Assembly: GCA_903887485.1 (NCBI GenBank)
Contig: CAISPV010000106.1
Coordinates: forward strand, 1-49,034
DNA length: 49,034 nt
Reading direction: 5' to 3'
From: an uncultured Desulfobulbaceae bacterium
GTDB lineage: Bacteria > Desulfobacterota > Desulfobulbia > Desulfobulbales > Desulfocapsaceae
In this document: positions 24,506 through 34,008 of the stretch, one piece after another
How the letters are laid out: every line of letters starts with the position of its first letter
Position numbering within the stretch: position 1 is the stretch's first letter
Notes under the pieces: generated by a model
What the model was told of the DNA's origin: nothing
Seen by the model: the letters and a program-made list of their open reading frames with translations, nothing else
Databases searched by the model: none
Position numbers and translations under genes: made by a program

Positions 24506-25720
24506 TCAATGAGCAGCCACCTCACCGGTCAGAATCTCGACACGATTCCTCCCCTGTTCCTTCGCCTGATAAAGTGCGTCGTCCACCCTTTTCAGTAGTG
24601 AATTCATATCATCCTGCGGTTCGAAGGCGGCGACCCCGAAACTGACCGTCAGTTCATTCACCTTATCGAAGCGATGGCCGGTGATGGCCAGCCGCAGCTT
24701 CTCAGCCGCATTTTTGGCGGCCTGGATGTCCGAATGCGGCATCAGTACCATAAACTCTTCCCCCCCCCACCGCGCCACGATATCAATAGCGCGGATATTT
24801 TCCTTCACCAGTCCAGTGACGACCTGCAACACATAGTCACCGACATCATGACCGAAGGTATCATTCACGCGTTTAAAGTAATCGAGATCGTACATGGCCA
24901 GCGCCATGGGCGTGCCATACCTTCGTGTGCGATCCATTTCTCTTCCCAGGACCGCGGTGAACTCCCGGCGGTTGGCAATGCCTGTCAGGCTGTCGGTGGT
25001 GGCAAGGAGATAGATCTCCTCCTCATCCTGTTTGCGTTGCGTGATGTCCATAACATAGATGCGAATGAGGTTGACATCCTGAATGTAGGAAATATGCAGT
25101 TCATACGTCGCTTCGCCTATCTCAGCCTCATAGACTGCTTCTTCTTGCTTTTTACCTTGCCGCAAGGCCTCGATCAACTCCGCCGCGCTATGCAGCAAAG
25201 GATGTGACTTCCCCATCGCTCCCAACTCGGGAAACACTCTCTCGGCTGCCGGATTGAGATAGGAGACTTCCCCGGCAGGGTCAAGCTCAATCACCGGACA
25301 GGGGTGCAACCTGGGGAATGAGGCCAGGCGAAGGATTTCCTCCTTTGCCTGCTGGCGGTCGACGCCATGCCTGATAGCCCGTAGCAAATCATCCATATTG
25401 TAGGGTTTGAGGAGGTAGGAAAACGCCCCCTGCCCGGTCGCCTTGATGGCGGTGTCCATTGAGGCATGCCCGGTCAGGATGATTGCCTCCGTCAACGGCG
25501 AGATGGCCTTGATCCGCGCCATGACCTCGAGGCCGGACATATCCGGCAGCATCAGGTCGATCAGGGCCAGACTGATATCTCCTTGCTCCGCCGCCGCAAT
25601 AGCCTCGGTGCCGGTACCGGCAATAGCGGTTTCATAGCCCTTGACCCTCAGGATATCGGCAAGCGTCTTTCTGAGGTTCGGGTCATCGTCTACCACCAGG
25701 ATTTTTTCCGTTACATTCAT
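24506..25720 (-). CDS. Response regulator with PAS and GGDEF domains (diguanylate cyclase)
   Basis: A c-di-GMP-producing output protein. The receiver (first 120 residues after MNVTEKILVVDDD) has the phosphoacceptor in LIDLMLPD, then THxxAxx and the LLKPYN lysine. A PAS domain follows (ASFPRLHPCPVIELD...VMDITQRK), then the GGDEF domain with RWGGEEF, the active-site signature of functional cyclases, and NDTFGHDVGDYVL. The start is the ATG at 25720, 13 bases after the tandem receiver gene; the 21 extra codons upstream overlap that gene. Last gene of the signalling cluster. It would turn kinase output into changes in c-di-GMP. Confidence 0.93.
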   Translation of the reverse strand: MNVTEKILVVDDDPNLRKTLADILRVKGYETAIAGTGTEAIAAAEQGDISLALIDLMLPDMSGLEVMARIKAISPLTEAIILTGHASMDTAIKATGQGAFSYLLKPYNMDDLLRAIRHGVDRQQAKEEILRLASFPRLHPCPVIELDPAGEVSYLNPAAERVFPELGAMGKSHPLLHSAAELIEALRQGKKQEEAVYEAEIGEATYELHISYIQDVNLIRIYVMDITQRKQDEEEIYLLATTDSLTGIANRREFTAVLGREMDRTRRYGTPMALAMYDLDYFKRVNDTFGHDVGDYVLQVVTGLVKENIRAIDIVARWGGEEFMVLMPHSDIQAAKNAAEKLRLAITGHRFDKVNELTVSFGVAAFEPQDDMNSLLKRVDDALYQAKEQGRNRVEILTGEVAAH

Positions 25721-25733
25721 GGCTCTTCTCCCA

Positions 25734-26477
25734 TTATGCCGAGACCAGCAAATTTTGCAGTTTCTGGATCCGAATGTCTTCAATCACCTGGAACAAGTCA
25801 TCCATTTCCAACGGCTTGTAAAGGCAGGTATAGGCGCCTATCCTGCGCCCTTTCTCGATGGAATCCCCCATTTCCTGGCGATAGCCGGTCACCAGCACCA
25901 CCGGCTTGGTGGGATACTTGGCCCGCACCTCATTCAGCACATCCGTGCCGTTCACCGCCCCCAGCTTGAGGTCGAGAACGATGGCGAGTTTGTAGTCCTT
26001 GTCCAGATGGCTCAGCACTTTCTGCGGCTCACTTTCCGTCTCCACCCGGAAGCCCCGCAGGGTCAAAATATCCTGCAAGGTCTTGCTAAAATTCGGGTCG
26101 TCATCAACGACCAGTATGCTTTCCTCCTTGCGCAGCAGGGAAAGGAAGGAAAGGATCATGGGAAAATTGAGCGGCTTGCTCAAGACGGCATAGGCGCCGG
26201 AACGTTTCGCCTCCGCCATAAGCTCGTCTGTCGCGTAGGCGCTGACCAGCACGACAGGCAACTCCGGCACGATCTCCTGCATCCGTTTCATCGCCTCAAC
26301 GCCACTGATGCCGGGCATCTTGATGTCCATCAAGACACAATCCGGCTGGTCGCTCTTGACCTTCTCCACACCCTCCTCGCCCGAATAGGCGGCGGTGGGT
26401 TCATGACCCTTGATTCTCAGGATGTCGCAAGTCGTTTTAACAATACGGAGGTCATCATCCACCACTAGGATTTTCAT
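25734..26477 (-). CDS. Tandem receiver-domain protein (REC-REC)
   Basis: 247 residues forming two complete receiver domains and no output domain. REC1: VVDDD, D51 in LMDIKMPG, S79, K101. REC2: VVDDD, D169 in VLDLKLG, T197, K221. All phosphorylation residues are present in both. Such proteins act as phosphate shuttles or bind to partners when phosphorylated. Its start overlaps the kinase stop by four bases (ATGA) and it is followed by the diguanylate cyclase, so it probably passes phosphate from several kinases to that output. Confidence 0.92.
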   Translation of the reverse strand: MKILVVDDDLRIVKTTCDILRIKGHEPTAAYSGEEGVEKVKSDQPDCVLMDIKMPGISGVEAMKRMQEIVPELPVVLVSAYATDELMAEAKRSGAYAVLSKPLNFPMILSFLSLLRKEESILVVDDDPNFSKTLQDILTLRGFRVETESEPQKVLSHLDKDYKLAIVLDLKLGAVNGTDVLNEVRAKYPTKPVVLVTGYRQEMGDSIEKGRRIGAYTCLYKPLEMDDLFQVIEDIRIQKLQNLLVSA

Positions 26478-27577
26478 GATACTTCCCCTTCCTTGTTGGC
26501 AATAGCGTGATTCGTCACGGCCCTGTCACCTTCGCCACTCGGCAGCATAACGAAAAACGTGCTGCCCTTCCCAGGCACGCTATCCACCCTGACGCTGCCA
26601 CCGTTGACCTGCGTCAAATTCTTCACCACCGCCAGCCCCAGCCCGACCCGGCGTGCCTTGGTGGTGAACATGGGCTGAAACAGTTTGACCTGGTTTTCCG
26701 GGGCAATGCCACTACCGCTATCCTTGATGCTGATCGTCACGGTTTTCGCCACCTTGTCTTCGTCCGCACTTATTTCCAGCTCACCCCCATCCGGCATCGC
26801 CTCCACGCCATTAGTGATCAAGTTCCAAAACACCTGGCGCATTTGCCCCGGATCAACCCGGATGGCAGGTAATGTTTCCGGAATGTCCATCCGGAGGACG
26901 GTAACGGAGGGAGGGATATCGCACTTGCCCAAGGTCTGCTCTATTAACGCCGCAACTTCCATCATTTCCATATGTGGCGGCTTGGTGCGTACGGCATCCA
27001 GCAGGTCGGAGACGATGCGTTCCGCATCCGCAATCTCGTCCTTGATGATGCCGAGATATTCCCTGGTGGTTTCGTCCGCATCGGCGAGCACGATCTGTAA
27101 GAAATACACGGCATTGTTCATCACCCCCAGCGGGTTGCGCAATTCATGGCCCACCGTGTCCGCCACCTGGCCGAGCAGCACCAGTTTCTCCTTACGCACC
27201 AGTTCGTCCTGGGCCGCCAGCAGTTGCTGCGTGCGCTCCTGAATCTTGACCTCCAGTCCTTCGTTCAGCAGGCGGATTTGCTCTTCCGCCACCTGGCGCC
27301 GCGCCACTTCCTCACGGATCTCGTCGAGCATCGCGGTCACAAACACCACCAGGAGCAGGCCGTCGAGGAAAGGAGTGAGAACCCCCGCAAACTCCAGCTC
27401 GGCGTTGAAGCGACCATCCCACAGAAAATCGATAGTCATGACAATCATCACCGAGACCAACACCGCCACGACCTGGAACAGCACGGTAAAGCGCAGCGAA
27501 CTCACCTTGAGCAGCTCGTGAACGATCCGTTTCAACGCCTGTTGTGAAAAGTGGCACAGCTTTTTAATCATGCTCAT
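26474..27577 (-). CDS. Membrane histidine kinase, short sensor
   Basis: 367 residues: two N-terminal hydrophobic helices (about 28-50 and 66-84) with little between them, a coiled coil (IRLLNEGLEVKIQERTQQLL), then the kinase core: H in VGHELRNPLG, N box WNLITNGVEAM, DSGSGIAPENQ, FQPMFTTKAR and VGLGLAVVKN. No sensing domain is visible, so the signal may come through the membrane or another protein. Its catalytic half is closely similar to those of the three other kinases in the cluster. Translationally coupled to the tandem receiver gene. Confidence 0.92.
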   Translation of the reverse strand: MSMIKKLCHFSQQALKRIVHELLKVSSLRFTVLFQVVAVLVSVMIVMTIDFLWDGRFNAELEFAGVLTPFLDGLLLVVFVTAMLDEIREEVARRQVAEEQIRLLNEGLEVKIQERTQQLLAAQDELVRKEKLVLLGQVADTVGHELRNPLGVMNNAVYFLQIVLADADETTREYLGIIKDEIADAERIVSDLLDAVRTKPPHMEMMEVAALIEQTLGKCDIPPSVTVLRMDIPETLPAIRVDPGQMRQVFWNLITNGVEAMPDGGELEISADEDKVAKTVTISIKDSGSGIAPENQVKLFQPMFTTKARRVGLGLAVVKNLTQVNGGSVRVDSVPGKGSTFFVMLPSGEGDRAVTNHAIANKEGEVS

Positions 27578-27585
27578 TTTCCCTT

Positions 27586-29112
27586 TTATTGATCCGCCGG
27601 AAGGATGACCGAAAACACAGAACCTTTACCGGCCTCACTCTGCACTTCAATATGACCACCATTGGCCTGGATCAAGTTCTTTGCCACCACCAGCCCCAAA
27701 CCAATGCCGCGCGCCTTGGTGGTGAACAGCGGCTGAAACAGCTGGGCCAGTACCTCCGGGGTCATGCCGCTGCCGCTGTCACGCACGCTGACAATAACCG
27801 TTCCCTCCTGTCTGTTTTCAACCGCGCGGATTAAAAGCGGCCCCCCATCCGGCATGGACTCCGCGCCGTTGCTGATGAGGTTGCGGAGCACCTGTTGCAT
27901 TTGCAGGGCATCCACCCTAAAGGGGGGAATCGTTTCGGGGATGTCCAGGGTAACGGTCACGGAGACGGGAATGGTGCATTGGCGTAAAATCTGGCCGATC
28001 AGCTCCGCCACCCCGTGCGTGGCAAGGTCGGGGGAACGGGTGCGCACTGCAGCCAACAGCTCGTCAACAATGTGCTCCGATCGGGAGATCTCGGCCAGGA
28101 TGATTCCCAGGTATTCCTTGACGCTCTCGTCGCCCTCCGCAAGCACTGTCTGCAGGAAATAGACCGCATTGCTCATCACCCCCAGCGGGTTGCGCAGCTC
28201 GTGGCCGACACTGCCCGCCACCTGCCCCAGCATCGCCAGCTTCTCCTTGCGGATCAGCTGATCCTGGGCCTCCTGCAATTGCTCCGTGCGCTCCTTCACC
28301 CTGGTTTCCAGTTCTTCATTCAACCGACGGATTTTGTCTTCAGCCTCCTTGCGCCCTGTTATGTCGCGCACTGCTGCTTTCTGCCATTCGGCAACAGCGC
28401 GATCAGCTCTGAGTAGGGAGAAAAACAGCGTGCCATACAGCAAGACAAAGGCACCGAACACTATTAGCGGGATGCGAATGGTGTTCGCTTTGACATGTTC
28501 AAAAAACGAGGTGGCATCCGTATAGACTTCGAAGGCTCCAATTCGTTTTCCAGTATAATTCAGAGGCATATACACCGAGGCAACATAGACATTATGAAGC
28601 TCACCATTTGTGCTGGTAAACGTATCACGTAATCCTTGCTGGGGTATCACTTCGCCTGACAGTGCTCTTGTCAGCTTGTCTGGATGCTTGCTTGTTCCGC
28701 CAATTTCACTCTTAACAGACGAGTAGATGGTTGTTCCCGACAGATTAAATATCTTCAGCTTGAGGACATCACGTTCACGAACTGTTTCCAGCGCGGCAGT
28801 AATTAATCCGACATTCGGGTTCGTCTGGAGGGCTTGGGTGTCAAGCCCATAACTGGTGGTAACGAGGATATTAATCTGCTGATCCAGCAACTCCATCAGA
28901 TGAATCGCTGCCTTTTCGTTACTTTGCGCGACGATTTTATTGTGCTCGGCAAGTTGATCCTGCCGATACAGAAATACCAAGCCAGTGGCAATGATAAGCA
29001 TAGCCATCAGGCTTATCATTGAGAATTGGAGCAGCAGAGGGTATTGGTTCGCTGTGAGAAGGCTACTTGTCTCAGTCCTTTGGTTATTGTCATGCATGGT
29101 CATGTTGTCCAT
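27586..29112 (-). CDS. Membrane histidine kinase with periplasmic sensor
   Basis: About 508 residues. A TM helix (about 30-50) and a second (about 215-235) enclose a periplasmic domain of about 160 residues with a Cache-like look (LKIFNLSGTTIYSS). A short linker ends in DITGRKEAE, followed by a coiled coil and the kinase core (VGHELRNPLGVMSNAVYFLQ, DSGSGM, FQPLFTTKARGIGLGL). In-frame ATGs occur at 29112, 29103 and 29097; the frame extends to 29160 but that part lies inside the palindromic repeat, so a start at 29112 or later is likely. The sensed molecule is unknown. Confidence 0.88.
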   Translation of the reverse strand: MDNMTMHDNNQRTETSSLLTANQYPLLLQFSMISLMAMLIIATGLVFLYRQDQLAEHNKIVAQSNEKAAIHLMELLDQQINILVTTSYGLDTQALQTNPNVGLITAALETVRERDVLKLKIFNLSGTTIYSSVKSEIGGTSKHPDKLTRALSGEVIPQQGLRDTFTSTNGELHNVYVASVYMPLNYTGKRIGAFEVYTDATSFFEHVKANTIRIPLIVFGAFVLLYGTLFFSLLRADRAVAEWQKAAVRDITGRKEAEDKIRRLNEELETRVKERTEQLQEAQDQLIRKEKLAMLGQVAGSVGHELRNPLGVMSNAVYFLQTVLAEGDESVKEYLGIILAEISRSEHIVDELLAAVRTRSPDLATHGVAELIGQILRQCTIPVSVTVTLDIPETIPPFRVDALQMQQVLRNLISNGAESMPDGGPLLIRAVENRQEGTVIVSVRDSGSGMTPEVLAQLFQPLFTTKARGIGLGLVVAKNLIQANGGHIEVQSEAGKGSVFSVILPADQ

Positions 29113-29137
29113 CACTGCGGGGTGTGCGGTTAGTTTT

Positions 29138-29232
29138 GTAGGATGGGTGAAGCGTAGCACAACCCATCATTTCAATTGCCATCGACTTGATTTCGATGGG
29201 TTGCTGCGACCTGCAGCCTCCACCCTTCCTAC
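29138..29232. repeat. 95-bp palindromic dispersed repeat between two kinase genes
   Basis: The outer arms GTAGGATGGGTG (29138-29149) and CACCCTTCCTAC (29221-29232) pair with one mismatch, and an inner pair AACCCATC/GATGGGTT lies within. Repeats of this GTAGGATGGGT...ACCCATC kind are widespread intergenic elements in beta- and gammaproteobacteria. Its edge supplies the stop codon (TAG, 29229-29231) of the upstream kinase. Confidence 0.7.
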
Positions 29233-31118
29233 GTTATATCGCCGCCTGGCAACGTAACGAAAAACGTACTGCCTTTACCCCACTCACTTTGCACCTCGAT
29301 ATGACCACTATTGGCCTGGGTCAGGTTCTTCACCACCACCAGCCCCAAACCAATGCCGCGCGCCTTGGTGGTAAACAGCGGTTGAAACAGGTGGTTCTGC
29401 TGCTCAGGCGTCATGCCGACGCCGCTATCCTGCACGCTGACGGTAACCGTACCCTCTTGCCTGTTTTCAACCGCCCGGATTGCCAGCGTCCCACCATCCG
29501 GCATGGCCTCCACACCGTTACTGATAAGGTTGCGGAACACCTGCTGGATTTGCATGGGATCCACTCGAAGAGCCGGAAGCGTCTCAAGGATATCCAGCTT
29601 GACGGACACGGAAGGCGGTATTGTGAGCTTGCCCAATGTCTGTCCGATCACTTCACACACCCCTACCGTTTCCGGCTGCGGAGGTTTGGTGCGCACGGAA
29701 TCCAGCAGGTCGGACACGATACGCTCGGAACCGGCGATCTCATCCTTGATGATGTCGAGGTATTCCCTGGTGGTCTCATCCGCATCGAAAAGCACGGTTT
29801 GCAGGAAGTACACGGCGTTGCTCATCACGGCCAGCGGGTTGCGCAACTCGTGTCCGACGCTGCCGGCCACTTGGCCCAGCACCGCCAGTTTCTCCTTGCG
29901 CACCAGTTCTTCCTGCGCTGCCAATAGTTGCTGCGTGCGCTCCTGCACCTTGGTTTCCAGTTCTTCGTTCAATTTGCGGATTTTTTCCTCTACCTGCTTG
30001 GACTCGGTGATGTCCTGTACCGTTCCCAGCATCTTGATGGCTTGACCGGCATCGTTGCGGAACACCTCGCCCTGCTCATGCACATGGCGGACTGTGCCGT
30101 CCGGCAGCAGAATGCGGTGATCAATGCTGTAGCTACGCCCCTGCTCCTGGGCCGCACGAACCTCGTTATTCACGGCCTTCTGGTCTTCGGGATGTACGGC
30201 CTGCAGAAAGGCTTCGTAGGTGGCGCCGAATTGCTGCGGCGCGAGGCCGAAGATGCGGTAGATTTCATCCGACCAGTCCAGCCTATTGTTCACCACATCC
30301 CATTCCCAGTTGCCGAGATGGGCGATGCGCTGGGCCTCGGTCAGCCTGGCGGTGCGTTGCGCCACCTCTGCCTCCAGGTGTTCCCGATACCGTGCCAGCT
30401 CGGCATCGCGTGACTGGACTTGCGCCAGCATGTCGTTGAATCCCTGCGCCAGCATTCCCAACTCATCCTTGGCGCACAACTCTGCCCGCAGGGTATAGTT
30501 GTTGTCCCGCGAAACGGTATTCATCAGCCCGACCAGGTATTGCAGGGGATCGGTAATGGTCGGAAGCAACCGTAACAGCATCATCACTGCCACCAGAAAT
30601 GCGCCCGTTGCAGCGACAACGATCACCAGCATGCTCCATGCCAACTTATCGTACACCGGCGCCAGGTTGGAACGCACATGGATCATACCGATTCGCTCCT
30701 GCCTGAAAACGATGGGAATCACGACTTCGAGGTACTTCGCACTGAAGATATGGCTCTTCCCTTCCGCTGCCGGATGTTGATGGGGCGGCATCACCAACCC
30801 CGGCCGCACATAGACCGCAAGATTTTTTCCCGTCTTGTCGAGTAGCCCCGCAAACTCGATGTTGTCGATGACAGCCAGCGCCCCCAGCGTTTGCTCCGCC
30901 GCTTCGCGGTCGTTGAAGACCAGCGCCGCCGTGCTGTTTGCCGCGACAATGGACGCCTGGGCGTGAACGCTCTTTACCAGATCCTCACGCAGCAGAAACC
31001 ACTGCAGGACAGACAACGCCAGCATGGCAAACAGCGTGGCCGCCACGGTAGCAAGGAAGGTGATGAACATGAGTTTGCGGCGAATGGATGCATCCCTGAA
31101 CGAAGCTGGGAGTCTCAT
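29229..31118 (-). CDS. Membrane histidine kinase: CHASE8-like sensor, HAMP, PAS
   Basis: 629 residues: TM about 15-40; periplasmic domain about 42-165 with the CHASE8-like pattern (HAQASIVAANSTAALVFNDREAAEQTLGAL); TM about 163-185; HAMP; a PAS_3-type domain (AHLGNWEWDVVNNRLDWSDE...GTVQDITESK); coiled coil; kinase core with VGHELRNPLAVMSN, NLISNGVEAMPDGG, DSGVGM, FTTKARGIGLGL. The start overlaps the YfiR-like stop by four bases, so the two are coupled. In YfiN-type systems a YfiR protein controls a CHASE8 protein in the periplasm; this pair may work in the same way with a kinase instead of a cyclase. Confidence 0.93.
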   Translation of the reverse strand: MRLPASFRDASIRRKLMFITFLATVAATLFAMLALSVLQWFLLREDLVKSVHAQASIVAANSTAALVFNDREAAEQTLGALAVIDNIEFAGLLDKTGKNLAVYVRPGLVMPPHQHPAAEGKSHIFSAKYLEVVIPIVFRQERIGMIHVRSNLAPVYDKLAWSMLVIVVAATGAFLVAVMMLLRLLPTITDPLQYLVGLMNTVSRDNNYTLRAELCAKDELGMLAQGFNDMLAQVQSRDAELARYREHLEAEVAQRTARLTEAQRIAHLGNWEWDVVNNRLDWSDEIYRIFGLAPQQFGATYEAFLQAVHPEDQKAVNNEVRAAQEQGRSYSIDHRILLPDGTVRHVHEQGEVFRNDAGQAIKMLGTVQDITESKQVEEKIRKLNEELETKVQERTQQLLAAQEELVRKEKLAVLGQVAGSVGHELRNPLAVMSNAVYFLQTVLFDADETTREYLDIIKDEIAGSERIVSDLLDSVRTKPPQPETVGVCEVIGQTLGKLTIPPSVSVKLDILETLPALRVDPMQIQQVFRNLISNGVEAMPDGGTLAIRAVENRQEGTVTVSVQDSGVGMTPEQQNHLFQPLFTTKARGIGLGLVVVKNLTQANSGHIEVQSEWGKGSTFFVTLPGGDIT

Positions 31119-31696
31119 TTCATCCCTCCCGCTTCCCGGACGATACGCGCCAGTTTCAATAATTGCGAACTGATCTTGAGTCCGGCGCGCCCCGCCGAAT
31201 CATTGTTGATCTCGAAGCGCACCTTGTCCTGTTCCAGATAGAAATTAACTATCACGCCTTGTTCTCCATAACCGCCGGTGTTCCCCACCGTCAGGATCGG
31301 GCTGCCCTTGAGACTATCCAGCAGTCGCGGCAGATTACCCGCCTCAGAAGACTCGATGAACAACACCTGGCATTCCCTCAAATTGGCACTGGTGTCGACC
31401 GGCACCACCGACCAGACCATGTTGTCAATCGGCTTGTCCCGCAGCAGGTTTTCAGCCGCCTTGCCAAATGGCCCCTGCCCAAGAATACACAGCCGCAAAG
31501 CACCTTTAGCGCCGACGGAAGCAGGCCACTCGACAAACTTGGCGATATTGTGAACGAAAGCCGCCTCAACTTCGTATGCACCGGAAGAAGCGGCCTGGGC
31601 GCCCGGGCAAAAGATACCGAACAGAACGGCCAGCAGAAGGACCTGGGACTGTTCTTTCAACTTGACTCTCAAGATTTTCCCTCTTTTTGGATACAC
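31115..31696 (-). CDS. YfiR-like (DUF4154) periplasmic protein
   Basis: 193 residues with a signal peptide (about 12-36, ending GAQAAS). The mature domain begins YEVEAAFVHNIAKFVEWP, the DUF4154/YfiR signature, and continues LRLCILGQGPFG, QVLFIESSEAGNLPRLL and VNFYLEQDKVRFEIN. In Pseudomonas, YfiR is a periplasmic inhibitor of the diguanylate cyclase YfiN; other members accompany TonB receptors and kinases. Here it lies between a TonB-dependent receptor (14-base gap) and a CHASE8 kinase (overlap), which fits a role as periplasmic signal carrier. Confidence 0.9.
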   Translation of the reverse strand: MYPKRGKILRVKLKEQSQVLLLAVLFGIFCPGAQAASSGAYEVEAAFVHNIAKFVEWPASVGAKGALRLCILGQGPFGKAAENLLRDKPIDNMVWSVVPVDTSANLRECQVLFIESSEAGNLPRLLDSLKGSPILTVGNTGGYGEQGVIVNFYLEQDKVRFEINNDSAGRAGLKISSQLLKLARIVREAGGMK

Positions 31697-31710
31697 ACTG
31701 CCTCTCAGTC

Positions 31711-33774
31711 TTAGAACCGCCAGGTGATTTTCCCGTAAACGCTGCGCGGCACCTCGCTACTCAATTGCCCAGAACCGGCACTGAATTCGGAATAATGGTT
31801 GTCGGTCAGGTTTTGCGCCGCCAGGCTCAGTTCCACATCCTTACGCGGCTGCCAACCCAGACGCAAATCGAGACGGGTATAGGCCGGAATAGTCTGACTG
31901 GTCAGTCCGCAGACGTAATAAATTGCCGTATCCAGGCTCACGTTACGGGGCAAATTAAGATAGGAATGCAACTGCCACTGCTGGCGTGGGCTGTTGCCGG
32001 ACACTTGGGACACGGTGGCATCATTGCTGTCCGGGTCAGTCACCAGATACATCCGCAAAAGGCTGAAGCTGCCGCTGAGCCGCCATAGGTCGGTCGCTTG
32101 CCAGTTCGCGGTCACTTCCGCGCCGTACACCTGCCCATGGGCCTTATTGTCGGCAACCAACGGCACGACGAGGTACGTCGGTTGCAACGGGTCATCCAGG
32201 TAGGGCGTGCCCATCTCATGGGTGACAAAGTTTTTGTAGTCGTTGTAAAATACGGTAGCGTCGGCTGAGAGGTTCTGGCGCAACTTGTCACGCCACCCGG
32301 CTTCGTAAGCAATCAGACTCTCCGATTCTAAGTTGGGGTTGCCCTCAATCGTTACCACCGCCACGGACGGGGCCGACAAGGTCAGGCCGGACGGAAACGC
32401 ATTTGCAGCGACATTGACACCGATTTCACCGCGGGATGGCGTATGGACCGCTCGCGACACTGCCGCCCACAGGGCGCCGTCTGCACCGGTCTTCCACAGC
32501 AGGCGCACGTTGGGTTGGAGCTCGACGCCGGTGTAATCGTTATTCTCGAGCTTTGACCCCACGGTAAAATGCAGGCGATCCTCCATCCACACGCTTTCAT
32601 CCTGCACGAGAGCGCTGAACAGCTTGAGTGTCTTGTTCGCGGGGTTAAACCAGGTGAGGGTTCTCGTGCTGGAAGTTTCGTCCTTGGTCTGGCGGCAACC
32701 CACACCCCACACCAGCTCGTGGCGCCCGGCCCATGGGAAGCGGTGCTGGAAGTCCAGATCGTAAGTGTCACGCAGTTCTCTCAACGCCGCAGGATCGCGG
32801 CTGGTTTGGTCATAGTAGAACTGCAACGACCAGTCGGCACCACCATCCAGCACGTGACGCCAGTTCGTTCGCAGATAGTTGCCGCTGACATGCGTGACGT
32901 CGGAGAAAGTCCTGACATACGGAGGCGTAAGCATGGGATCGGTCACCGTCTGTCCTGAATTTCCCGAGTAAGATTCCCCTTGCATGGTCAGCGTGTCTTT
33001 ATTCTGCAGATCGTAGTCGATGCGAAAACCGCCGCGCTGCTGATCCCATTTATCGGCGGCATCGGCACCCGTGGTATCCACGAAGTTATCCCGGCTGAAG
33101 TGCTTGGCGTAAGCGCGGAAATAGCCTGATTCCCCCAGTTTCCCCCCATAGCGTAATCCCTCCTGGTTGTGTTCGAGGTTGCCGGTTGCCACCGTCACCA
33201 GACTGCCTTGAGTATCCTGGGCCTTCTTGGTGATAATGTTGATCACGCCATTCACCGCATTGGCACCCCACAACGTCCCGCCCGGCCCGCGGATCACCTC
33301 GATCCGCTCAATATCTTCCAGCAGGGTGTCCTGCACATCCCAGAACACACCGCTGAACAACGGCGTATAAACCGTGCGGCCGTCAATCAGTACCAGCAGC
33401 TTGTTTGCGAACAGGTCGTTAAAACCGCGGGAGGAAACCGCCCACTTGTTGGCGTCGAACCGGGCGACATCGAGGCCAGGCACCATGCGCAACAATTCTG
33501 GAATACTGGTCATGCCGGAGCGGCGGATGTCTTCCTGAGTGAGCACGAAAATAGCCGCAGCGGACTCGGAAAGCCTCTGCGGTGTTTTGGCCACCGAGGT
33601 GACCTCGATGTTCATCAACTCTTCAATGGAGAGTTCGGTGAGGCCCGTTTCTGCCGCCGCATCCTCGGCCATAACGGGTTGGGACAACGCCAAACCCGTT
33701 ACAACAACAGCCAGCACCCAAGCTGAAGAACGTGAATCACCCATACCATCGCCAATATGAGAAACCACCATCAC
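31711..33774 (-). CDS. TonB-dependent outer-membrane receptor
   Basis: 687 residues. A signal peptide ends VMAED; a short periplasmic stretch carries the TonB-box-like LTELSIEELMNIEVTSV; the plug domain shows PELLRMVPGLDVARFD, RGFNDLFANKLLVLIDGRTVYTP and IERIEVIRGPGGTLWGANAVNGVINIITK; then a 22-strand beta-barrel ends in the aromatic terminal residue (VYGKITWRF). It belongs to the class near vitamin B12 and colicin receptors. No TonB, ExbB/D or ABC importer genes are nearby, and it is followed by yfiR- and kinase-type genes, so it may act mainly in signalling. Ligand unknown. Confidence 0.93.
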   Translation of the reverse strand: MMVVSHIGDGMGDSRSSAWVLAVVVTGLALSQPVMAEDAAAETGLTELSIEELMNIEVTSVAKTPQRLSESAAAIFVLTQEDIRRSGMTSIPELLRMVPGLDVARFDANKWAVSSRGFNDLFANKLLVLIDGRTVYTPLFSGVFWDVQDTLLEDIERIEVIRGPGGTLWGANAVNGVINIITKKAQDTQGSLVTVATGNLEHNQEGLRYGGKLGESGYFRAYAKHFSRDNFVDTTGADAADKWDQQRGGFRIDYDLQNKDTLTMQGESYSGNSGQTVTDPMLTPPYVRTFSDVTHVSGNYLRTNWRHVLDGGADWSLQFYYDQTSRDPAALRELRDTYDLDFQHRFPWAGRHELVWGVGCRQTKDETSSTRTLTWFNPANKTLKLFSALVQDESVWMEDRLHFTVGSKLENNDYTGVELQPNVRLLWKTGADGALWAAVSRAVHTPSRGEIGVNVAANAFPSGLTLSAPSVAVVTIEGNPNLESESLIAYEAGWRDKLRQNLSADATVFYNDYKNFVTHEMGTPYLDDPLQPTYLVVPLVADNKAHGQVYGAEVTANWQATDLWRLSGSFSLLRMYLVTDPDSNDATVSQVSGNSPRQQWQLHSYLNLPRNVSLDTAIYYVCGLTSQTIPAYTRLDLRLGWQPRKDVELSLAAQNLTDNHYSEFSAGSGQLSSEVPRSVYGKITWRF

Positions 33775-34008
33775 TGAGCCCCCTTTCCCTGAAACACAAA
33801 AAGCAAGATAGGACTGTTGGCGCCAGATCTCAATTAACCGCTGGTGCCTATTGAGTATTAATCTAACAGCCTAGTCAAATAGCCAACAATTACATCAAGT
33901 TGTGCCTCCACAACCGCAAGTCCTTCCATGCAGGACGGGACAGAACCCATATAGGCCCAGCCAACCGCCCCCTACGACTGCATAAATCGCCACGACCGTC
34001 CGATTCAC
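33775..34008. other. Leader between PhnD-kinase and TonB receptor genes
   Basis: A hairpin (GGCGCCAG at 33819-33826 with CTGGTGCC at 33841-33848) lies about 45 bases before the receptor start. It does not fit a riboswitch I recognise. It may mark a separate promoter or control of the receptor gene. Confidence 0.35.
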
